Assembly (NCBI RefSeq): GCF_019880405.1
Contig: NZ_CP082269.1
Span: 3,286,001-3,350,000 of the forward strand
DNA from: Enterobacter sp. C2
Lineage (GTDB): Bacteria; Pseudomonadota; Gammaproteobacteria; Enterobacterales; Enterobacteriaceae
Direction of reading: 5' to 3'
Length of the DNA stretch: 64,000 nt
Part shown: in pieces, positions 57,329 through 64,000 of the stretch
Numbering within the stretch: position 1 is the stretch's first letter
How the letters are laid out: each line of letters starts with the position of its first letter
The notes under the pieces: generated by a model
Databases searched by the model: none
What the model was told of the DNA's origin: nothing
The model's input: only the letters and a program-made list of their open reading frames with translations
Program-made: the position numbers and the translations under genes

Positions 57329-59944
57329 TTACACGGCAAACTGACAGTGAAACTCGCCCTGCTCACAGGTGACGCGCAGACGTTGGTACTGCTCGTCACT
57401 GCGGCTGGCGGTCAATAAAATCTGGCTCATCTGCGGCAGCAGCGTATTGGTAAGAATGGCGTCAACCATACGTCCGCCGGACTCGACCTCGGTACAGCGC
57501 TGAACAATCTGCTCTACCACGCTGTCGTCAAATTCTGAATCAATGCCGTGGTTCTCCTCCAGACGGCGCTGAATACGCTTAAGCTGAAGGCGAACGATCT
57601 GGCCCAGCATATCATCGCTGAGCGGATAGTAAGGCACCACAAGCAGGCGGCCCAGCAGCGCAGGCGGGAAGACCTGCAGCAGCGGCTGACGTAGCGCACC
57701 GCCCAGCGCCTCTGGCTCCGGCATCAGCTCCGGATCGGCACACATAGCGCTAATCAGCTCCGTGCCAACGTTGGAGGTGAGGATGATAATGGTGTTGCGG
57801 AAATCGATCAGGCGTCCTTCACCATCCTCCATCCAGCCCTTATCAAAGACCTGGAAGAAGATCTCATGCACATCCGGATGCGCTTTTTCAATTTCGTCCA
57901 GCAGCACCACGCTGTAGGGGCGACGGCGAACCGCCTCGGTTAACACACCACCCTCGCCATAGCCCACGTAGCCCGGAGGCGCGCCCTTAAGGGTAGAGAC
58001 GGTATGCGCCTCCTGGAATTCGCTCATGTTAATGGTGATGACGTTCTGCTCGCCGCCGTAGAGTGACTCTGCCAGCGCCAGCGCGGTTTCGGTTTTACCG
58101 ACGCCGGAGGGACCGCACAGCATAAAGACGCCGATGGGTTTGTTGGGATCGTCAAGCTTCGCCCGCGAGGTCTGCACCCGGCGAGCGATCAGCTCCAGGC
58201 CGTGGCGTTGACCAATCACCCGCTGGTTGAGCGTATCGGCCAGGCTCAGTACCGCGTCGATCTCGTTTTTCACCATCCGCCCCAGCGGAATGCCGGTCCA
58301 GTCGGAGACCACGGCGGCCACCACGTTCTCATCCACGGCAGCAAAAAGCAGCGGCGCATCGCCCTGCAACGTCTTCAGCGCCTGCTGTTGGTCAGCCAGC
58401 TGGCTACGCAGCTCGGTCGTCTCCTCCTCCTCGGCGGCAAACAGCGCCGCGCGCAGGCGGATAATCTCTCTGACCAGGCCACGCTCCTCTTCCCAGCGCT
58501 GGTTTAACGCTTCGCGCTGGGTCTCCTGCTGGTCGCGCTCTGCCTGGAGGATGGCGACCCGGTCGCTTTCACCCACGCCAACCCGCGCTTCGCGTCCGGC
58601 AATTTCGATCTCCACGTCGAGGGCAGCAATGCGGCGCAGGCAGGCTTCAAGCTGCGCCGGCGGTGCGCTCTGGCTGACCGCGACGCGGGCGCAGGCGGTA
58701 TCAAGCAGGGCGACCGCTTTATCAGGCAGCTGGCGCGCGGGAATATAGCGATGGGAAAGCTTCACCGCCGCGCTGACCGCTTCATCCAGCAGCAGCACCT
58801 GATGATGCTTCTCCAGCGGCGAGACGGTGCTGCGCAGCATCAGCACGGCTTTTGCCTCGTCCGGCTCATGCACCTGTACCGTCTGGAAACGGCGGGTCAG
58901 GGCCGGATCTTTCTCAATGTATTTTTTGTATTCCGCCCAGGTGGTTGCGCCGATGGTACGCAGCTGACCACGCGCCAGGGCCGGTTTCAGCAGGTTGGCA
59001 GCGTCGCCGGTGCCCTGCTGGCCGCCAGCGCCAATCAGGGTATGAATTTCATCAATGAACAGAATGATTGGCGTGACGCTGGACTGGACTTCATTGATCA
59101 GCGCCTGGAGCCGGGCTTCGAACTCCCCTTTCATGCCCGCGCCCGCCTGCAACATGCCGATATCCAGCAGCCAAAGTTGAATATTTTGCAGCGGTTCCGG
59201 CACGTCGCCTTCGGCGATACGCAGCGCTAATCCTTCCACGACCGCCGTTTTACCCACCCCGGCTTCCCCGGTCAGCAACGGGTTATTCTGCCGACGACGC
59301 ATCAGGATATCCACCATCTGGCGGATCTCTTCATCGCGCCCCACCACCGGATCGATTTTTCCCTCTCTGGCGCGGGCCGTCAGATCCTGACCGTACTGCG
59401 CCAGCGTGCCCTGCGCAGCGGGCACCGCGCCGGTGGGTGCCTCTGCGGCTGCGGCGGCCTGCTGCGTCTCTTTGCTCTGGGCGCAGATGGCGTCGAACTG
59501 CTCCAGCAGCACCTCAACGTTGATACGGCCAAACTGGGCGGAGATGCTTTTCAGCACGTTCGCCAGGTTCCAGGTTTTAAGCAGGCCGATGAGCAGGTGC
59601 CCGCCGCGAATACGGCTTACGCCAAACGTCAGCGAACCGTATACCCAGGCACGCTCAACGGCGCTATCGATATGCTCTGAGAGATCGGAGACCGAGCTGG
59701 CCCCACGCGGCAGCGCATCCAGTGCGGCGACAATATCGCGAGTGAGCTGCGGCTCATCAAGAGAGAAGTGGCGGATAATCTGCTGGAGATCGCCATCCTG
59801 ATGCTGCATAAGCTGATGCAGCCAGTGCACCAGTTCAACATACGGGTTTCCGCGCAGCTTACAGAAGGCGGTGGCGCTTTCCAGCGAGGTAAATAACAGC
59901 GTATCGAGTTTGCCGAAAAGCACGGCACGGCTGATTTCTGACAT
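57329..59944 (-). CDS. clpV: ClpV (TssH), AAA+ unfoldase of the type VI sheath
   Basis: ClpV disassembles the contracted TssB/C sheath. The 871 residues show an N-terminal domain, two AAA+ modules with Walker A at GEAGVGKT (226-233) and GPSGVGKT, a coiled-coil middle part, and a C-terminal domain. I start at [14 protein letters not shown], with GGA 10 bases upstream; in-frame ATGs 12 and 21 bases further up have no ribosome site. It is 46 bases from tssG. The type VI identity comes from its neighbours; general ClpB would not be in this cluster. Confidence 0.93.
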   Translation of the reverse strand: MSEISRAVLFGKLDTLLFTSLESATAFCKLRGNPYVELVHWLHQLMQHQDGDLQQIIRHFSLDEPQLTRDIVAALDALPRGASSVSDLSEHIDSAVERAWVYGSLTFGVSRIRGGHLLIGLLKTWNLANVLKSISAQFGRINVEVLLEQFDAICAQSKETQQAAAAAEAPTGAVPAAQGTLAQYGQDLTARAREGKIDPVVGRDEEIRQMVDILMRRRQNNPLLTGEAGVGKTAVVEGLALRIAEGDVPEPLQNIQLWLLDIGMLQAGAGMKGEFEARLQALINEVQSSVTPIILFIDEIHTLIGAGGQQGTGDAANLLKPALARGQLRTIGATTWAEYKKYIEKDPALTRRFQTVQVHEPDEAKAVLMLRSTVSPLEKHHQVLLLDEAVSAAVKLSHRYIPARQLPDKAVALLDTACARVAVSQSAPPAQLEACLRRIAALDVEIEIAGREARVGVGESDRVAILQAERDQQETQREALNQRWEEERGLVREIIRLRAALFAAEEEETTELRSQLADQQQALKTLQGDAPLLFAAVDENVVAAVVSDWTGIPLGRMVKNEIDAVLSLADTLNQRVIGQRHGLELIARRVQTSRAKLDDPNKPIGVFMLCGPSGVGKTETALALAESLYGGEQNVITINMSEFQEAHTVSTLKGAPPGYVGYGEGGVLTEAVRRRPYSVVLLDEIEKAHPDVHEIFFQVFDKGWMEDGEGRLIDFRNTIIILTSNVGTELISAMCADPELMPEPEALGGALRQPLLQVFPPALLGRLLVVPYYPLSDDMLGQIVRLQLKRIQRRLEENHGIDSEFDDSVVEQIVQRCTEVESGGRMVDAILTNTLLPQMSQILLTASRSDEQYQRLRVTCEQGEFHCQFAV

Positions 59945-59990
59945 GTTCGGTTCCATTGATAACATTGATGTGTGACGTCAGAGACGAAAA

Positions 59991-61034
59991 TCAGAGCTCT
60001 GCGCTAAAAACCAGGTCGCCGCGAGGTATCGGCAGAGGCTGTTGTCCAAGCCAGGTGTTGTAACCCAGCCGACCGCCTCCCCCGAGCGCCACGCCGCGTA
60101 CCGCATCGGCTCGTAATAAAATTTGCGTATCCCACTGATACTCAAGGCCCAGGTACTGGCGCACCCAGTCGCGCAGCGCCGTTACCCAGGCTTCGCCAGG
60201 CAGAAAGCGATCATACTCCTCTGCGCTCAGCGGACCTATTTCGATACGAAACTTATGCTGCACGTCGCGGACGGCTACGCCAAGAAATGCCGACTGGCCT
60301 AGCCGGGGCAGGCGGCGTCCCGCACCAAGCTGGGCCTGCTCACGGGTGGAAAGCGGCATCCACTGCGGCACGTTCATCGCCAGCTTTACCGGCACCTTAA
60401 AGTAGTTGCGCAGGATCTTCTCCAGCCCTTCCGGATCGCGGCTATGGCGCGTCAGGTGTCCGGCATGGGTAAAGCGCGCGTGTGGGCTGAGGCTGCCTTT
60501 CGCCATCTGCCCCGGCTGCCCCATACCGATAAGCGACGCCAGATAGCGATCAAAACGCTTATTGTCAGCACGGTCGAGCGACACGGCGGGCTGCGCATCG
60601 GCCCACGCGCGGTAGAAAAGCAGCGTCAGACGATGATGAAAGAGATCGGCGAACGCGGCCAGGCTATCGTCCTGATGGTGATGGATGCGCTCCCGGGCGT
60701 ACTCCGTCATGTGCACCGGCAGCGGGCCGTTGGGGCCAAACATGCCAAAGCTCAGGATCGAGACCTCATGCAATCCGCTCTGCGCGCGCTGGCGAACCTG
60801 TGCCACCGTGGAGGGGGCAAAGCTCATGGAGGGCTGCTGACCGATACGCAGCGGCTCAAATTTCGGCAGCGGTGCACGGCCCAGCGGATAACGCTCGCCC
60901 CCCTGGGCGTCAACGCGTCTCAGCAACTGGAAGAGATCGTAGCGCCAGGGCGCGTCCATCACCCCGCGCCAGAAGGTCTCCGGCAGCGGCGTCAGGCGAT
61001 GAACCTGCCGTAGCGTGGTCACGGTTTCACTCAT
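59991..61034 (-). CDS. tssG: TssG, type VI baseplate subunit
   Basis: TssG is a baseplate wedge component (VasB/ImpH family). The 347 residues include typical parts: MDAPWRYDLFQLLRRVDAQG, RVDAQGGERYPLGRAPLP, ELRLPRLGQSAFLGV-like loops, and SPHARFTHAGHLTRHSRDPE. It overlaps tssF by 4 bases and is followed by clpV, the common order. Confidence 0.93.
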   Translation of the reverse strand: MSETVTTLRQVHRLTPLPETFWRGVMDAPWRYDLFQLLRRVDAQGGERYPLGRAPLPKFEPLRIGQQPSMSFAPSTVAQVRQRAQSGLHEVSILSFGMFGPNGPLPVHMTEYARERIHHHQDDSLAAFADLFHHRLTLLFYRAWADAQPAVSLDRADNKRFDRYLASLIGMGQPGQMAKGSLSPHARFTHAGHLTRHSRDPEGLEKILRNYFKVPVKLAMNVPQWMPLSTREQAQLGAGRRLPRLGQSAFLGVAVRDVQHKFRIEIGPLSAEEYDRFLPGEAWVTALRDWVRQYLGLEYQWDTQILLRADAVRGVALGGGGRLGYNTWLGQQPLPIPRGDLVFSAEL

Positions 61035-62902
61035 ATCAGCGCCCTTTTGCCCATTCTTGGTGCCCAGTAGCCAATCTCCCCCCGCTGCTGGCTCTTAAGC
61101 GTGAACTCGGTAAAGCTGTTGATGGAGACCAGGCGGGCGAAAAGGCGCTCCAGCACGCTGCCAAACAGCCACGGGCTGGAACCCGAGAAGGCCTGCTCGT
61201 CCACCGTCAGGGTAATGCCGATGCCGCGGGCGAAAACGATAGGCCCCGGCTCCGGCACGCGGCGATGAACGGGCTCCAGCACGCAGTGGCGAACGCCCTC
61301 GATCTGGCGGGCAATGGGCGCTTCGGCAAGGCCGGCATACAGGCCGAGCAGCTGGCGCAGCGCGGCGGCGCCGTCTTCGTTTTCACTGTCCATCAGGCTC
61401 AGGTAGTTCATTTGCAGCTGGCTGATGAGCCGCCAGGTGCTGAACCCCTCCGCCAGCGCCGGACGCGGCGGCGTGGGGCCTTTACGCAGGGTCAGCTTTT
61501 TCACCGGCATCGAATCGGACAGGATAAACTGGCCAAGCTCCTGCTGAAGCATCAGCGGCAGATCGCGGCTGGTACAGAGCACGTCGGCGGTGATATAGCG
61601 CAGGCTCTCCTGCCACGGGGCATGCTGCTCATCCACCAGCGAGACAAACACTTCCGATCCGGTGTAGCCGGTACGGGTGCCGTAGCGTAGCGCATGTTCG
61701 GACAGCACACGCTGCTCGCGGCGCAGGGAGAAGTAGGCTCCGTAGTTGCCTGCATCCTGGCTCCAGGTGCTCCAGAAAGGACGAAACGTCTGATCGTCAC
61801 GCTGGCCGTCGGCGCTACCGTAGATCTTGTTTACCGCATAGATTTCATAATCCAGCGGACGGATATTATCGACCACCAGATGACATTCGTGCTGGTTATC
61901 ACTTAGCTTCTGCCGGGAGGCCACCTTCGGGAAGAGATTGATCACCGGCGTGCAGTGCATCGCCAGATGGCTGGCGTCCACAACCCGCTCCAGCTGCTCG
62001 TCGGTTTTATCCAGCAGGATGAAAATATCAAACGCATGCTCTGCTTCGCAGCGGCTAATCAGCTTGCCAAGGCCGCTCAGGCTGATAAAGCGGAAGCGCG
62101 CCGGGAAAGCAAAATACTCCTGAAGCAGCCGGTAGCCATCAAAGTTGCGCAGATCCTCTGGCAGCAGCGCATGGTCGGCGTCAAAACCCTCATGACGCAG
62201 GGCGTTCTCCGGCAGCTGTTGACGCTGCGGCTGCGCGCTTACGGTCTGGCAGACAACGCCAACGTGATGCTCCATTACCAGTTCCAGCAGCTTCAGCGCT
62301 TCGATGTCGGGGCCGCTCAGGAAGAAATCCAGCCGGTCAAAGTTGAGATGTCCAAGGTGCTGCGGGCCATCGCAGGCGATGCGGATCCGCAGGGCGCTGG
62401 TGATCCCGCGCTGGCTGAGGCCAAGCTGGGCGAGAGGCAGATCGGCAGGCACGCCCCCCAGCTCAACGCTGTCGATTTTCAGCGGCAGCAGGTTGACGTC
62501 ATGCGCCGTGGTATAGCTACAGGTGACCCCGTTTTTTTTCAGCGCCAGGCTGTCCATCATGGTGCCGCGCGGCACGATAAACCCGTTGCTCAAATCGCCC
62601 CGCCCGCTGTCGGGCTGCAGTTCAGCGATGGCCATGGACGGCGTGGGAGCTAAATAGTTGGGGGCCAGCATCTCCAGCAGGCGCTGGGAGAAGCGCGGAA
62701 ATTCGGCATCCATTTTGAGCTGTACGCGGGAGGTCAAAAAGGCAAAGCCTTCCATCAGGCGCTCGGTGTACGGGTCCGCCACCTCTATGCCCTGCATCCC
62801 TAACCGCCCGGCTACTTTAGGGTAGCGCTGGGCAAACTCTGCACCCATCTCCCGTAGATAGGCCAGCTCGCGGTTGTAGTACTCAAGCAGTTTACTTTCC
62901 AT
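61031..62902 (-). CDS. tssF: TssF, type VI baseplate subunit
   Basis: TssF is the large baseplate wedge protein (VasA/ImpG family). The 623 residues begin with the family hallmark LLEYYNRELAYLREMGAEFA and MQGIEVADPYTERLMEGFAF. The length is typical. It starts 2 bases after tssE and overlaps tssG. Confidence 0.95.
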   Translation of the reverse strand: MESKLLEYYNRELAYLREMGAEFAQRYPKVAGRLGMQGIEVADPYTERLMEGFAFLTSRVQLKMDAEFPRFSQRLLEMLAPNYLAPTPSMAIAELQPDSGRGDLSNGFIVPRGTMMDSLALKKNGVTCSYTTAHDVNLLPLKIDSVELGGVPADLPLAQLGLSQRGITSALRIRIACDGPQHLGHLNFDRLDFFLSGPDIEALKLLELVMEHHVGVVCQTVSAQPQRQQLPENALRHEGFDADHALLPEDLRNFDGYRLLQEYFAFPARFRFISLSGLGKLISRCEAEHAFDIFILLDKTDEQLERVVDASHLAMHCTPVINLFPKVASRQKLSDNQHECHLVVDNIRPLDYEIYAVNKIYGSADGQRDDQTFRPFWSTWSQDAGNYGAYFSLRREQRVLSEHALRYGTRTGYTGSEVFVSLVDEQHAPWQESLRYITADVLCTSRDLPLMLQQELGQFILSDSMPVKKLTLRKGPTPPRPALAEGFSTWRLISQLQMNYLSLMDSENEDGAAALRQLLGLYAGLAEAPIARQIEGVRHCVLEPVHRRVPEPGPIVFARGIGITLTVDEQAFSGSSPWLFGSVLERLFARLVSINSFTEFTLKSQQRGEIGYWAPRMGKRALI

Positions 62903-62904
62903 AG

Positions 62905-63468
62905 TTACCCCGCATCTTTAAGTTCAAAATGACCATTTTCCAGATCGACATCCGTGCGAAACAGAAACTCCAACGGGTAGGGTACGCACCACATACGCCC
63001 TTTGATCTCTATCGAGAGCACGTTGTGCAGATCGAGCGACGCCGTGTCGGATATGCAGCGCACCTGGAGCCCTTGCGCCATGATACGCGGCTCAAAGTTA
63101 ACGATCGCCTCGGTTAACTTGCGCTGGATGTCATGCCATTCGATATCCGACATCCGTTTCCCCGCCAGCGGCGCCACGCCGAAGTTCACCACCGAACGGC
63201 GCACTTCCGGCAAGGCGCTGAGATCGTGGGACGAGTCCTGATTGATGGTATTAAACAGCCACTGTAGATCGCGCAGCACCTGGTGCCGCAAAGCCGAGTG
63301 GGTAATAAAGTTGCTGTTTGCGGGCTCCCGCTGCTTTCCGGGATCGTTGTCCGTCAGGCGATCCAGCAGCGAGGGCTGCATTTTGTCGCGCGCGCCCACT
63401 CTCTCCTGCTTGCTGCGGGCTTGCCAGCCGCTGCGCAGCAGATCGCCTTCGCCAGCGGGTTTACTCAT
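62905..63468 (-). CDS. tssE: TssE, type VI baseplate gp25-like protein
   Basis: TssE is the gp25-like baseplate component that starts sheath assembly. The 187 residues have the gp25 core (DLQWLFNTINQDSSHDLSAL and VRRSVVNFGVAPLAGKRMSD, followed by EAIVNFEPRI). The first 30 residues are a charged extension. It overlaps tagJ by 8 bases and precedes tssF. Confidence 0.93.
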   Translation of the reverse strand: MSKPAGEGDLLRSGWQARSKQERVGARDKMQPSLLDRLTDNDPGKQREPANSNFITHSALRHQVLRDLQWLFNTINQDSSHDLSALPEVRRSVVNFGVAPLAGKRMSDIEWHDIQRKLTEAIVNFEPRIMAQGLQVRCISDTASLDLHNVLSIEIKGRMWCVPYPLEFLFRTDVDLENGHFELKDAG

Positions 63469-64000
63469 GCTCGCTGCCTGCCGTAAAGGTGATCAGGCTG
63501 AGTGACAGCAGCGGACTTTCACTCTGCTCACTGAGCCACGCCTTCTGACCCAGCCCTTGATACAGCACGCCGTCGTCATCCAGCGGCAGCCATTCCGTCG
63601 CCCGACCCAGCTTGACCGCGTCAGCCGCCTCGGGCTCAAAGGGATAGCGCGCCGGAAGCTGGCAGACCTGCTCGGTGCCATCGGTCAGGCGCACCAGCGC
63701 GTGACGCCACACCAGGTCGGTGACGCTGGCCGGGGCCTGAAAACGGATCTCTTCGATGGCGCTAAAGGGCAACCAGAAATAGCGGCCGTTGAGGATAGTT
63801 TCACAGACCGGCCCCAGGCGCGCGTCGCCATCCATCAGCCATGCAAAGTCCTGGGTCTCTTCATTCTCAAACGTAAGCACGCCAGCGCTGGCCTCAGCCT
63901 GCTCCAGCGCCTCCAGGCATAGCGTCCGGGCGCGCTCCCCGGTTTCAGCCAGCGCCGAGGCGAGCGTAGCCAGCCAGGGCCACTGCGTATCCGGCATCGA
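63461..64000 (-). CDS. tagJ: TagJ/ImpE-type type VI accessory protein, 5' end outside window
   Basis: The frame is open to the right edge of the window, so only the C-terminal 180 residues are present; full-length family members have about 270. The segment AWLMDGDARLGPVCETILNG followed by RYFWLPFSAIEEIRF is the hallmark of the TagJ/ImpE/SciE family, which interacts with TssB or ClpV during sheath recycling. The ATG near the edge is in frame but is probably internal. It is the first gene of this stretch, so the rest of the type VI cluster should continue beyond the window. Confidence 0.85.
   Translation of the reverse strand, partial: SMPDTQWPWLATLASALAETGERARTLCLEALEQAEASAGVLTFENEETQDFAWLMDGDARLGPVCETILNGRYFWLPFSAIEEIRFQAPASVTDLVWRHALVRLTDGTEQVCQLPARYPFEPEAADAVKLGRATEWLPLDDDGVLYQGLGQKAWLSEQSESPLLSLSLITFTAGSEHE

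Overview
The window reads as chromosome from a member of the Enterobacteriaceae, probably of the Enterobacter/Kosakonia/Lelliottia/Leclercia kind. The basis is the recognisable E. coli-type protein sequences (hyc, hyp, fhlA, asc, pga, ygbA, norW), the high coding GC and the dense operons. I cannot name a species. I saw no tRNA, rRNA, CRISPR array, prophage or insertion sequence.

Region 1 (1-24625) is a hydrogen and formate metabolism island. A norW 3' end is followed by a minus-strand operon hydN-fdhF-hypF-nickel permease. Its FdhF has cysteine where E. coli FdhF has selenocysteine. The asc beta-glucoside genes (ascG against ascFB) sit inside the island. Next come hycI to hycA (formate hydrogenlyase, minus strand) and, divergent from them, hypABCDE-fhlA. 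Sigma-54 promoters, FhlA-type palindromes and an IHF consensus between hycA and hypA, plus a similar arrangement before hydN, tie the blocks into one formate/FhlA regulon. HypA-F, HycI and the nickel permease would together build and mature the HycE nickel-iron centre. ygbA closes the block.

Region 2 (24700-36600) holds a small DUF2171 gene, an EAL-HDOD protein with a degenerate EAL domain, and a six-gene guanidine operon on the minus strand. The operon is preceded by a guanidine-I (ykkC) riboswitch with a terminator hairpin and, upstream of that, a close sigma-54 promoter match. It encodes an ABC transporter, two DUF1989-type proteins (carboxyguanidine deiminase subunits) and a biotin carboxylase of the urea/guanidine type. 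A previously unannotated-looking 29-codon ORF with a strong ribosome site lies between the last two genes. No allophanate hydrolase is present in the window. Two YdcZ-like membrane genes and a divergent LysR regulator follow.

Region 3 (36600-47740) has a YgdI/YgdR-type lipoprotein, a GAF protein with a ruined GGDEF motif, an AT-richer Fic gene with a tail-to-tail overlapping candidate antitoxin, the pgaABCD poly-N-acetylglucosamine operon (read on the minus strand), a GlxA-like AraC regulator and an extra GAPDH.

Region 4 (47750-64000) is part of a type VI secretion cluster, all on the minus strand: tagJ (cut by the window end), tssE, tssF, tssG, clpV, a membrane Ser/Thr kinase, then an accessory effector/immunity block. 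That block has a lipase effector, an ankyrin lipoprotein, a 23-residue lipoprotein-signal ORF, two paralogous membrane proteins, VgrG, a PAAR protein with a glycine/alanine-rich tail, a four-helix membrane protein and an unrecognised 357-residue protein. The effector/immunity block shows duplication, truncation and a shared 14-base repeat, which indicates recombination. It and the guanidine operon are the most promising places for undescribed biology.
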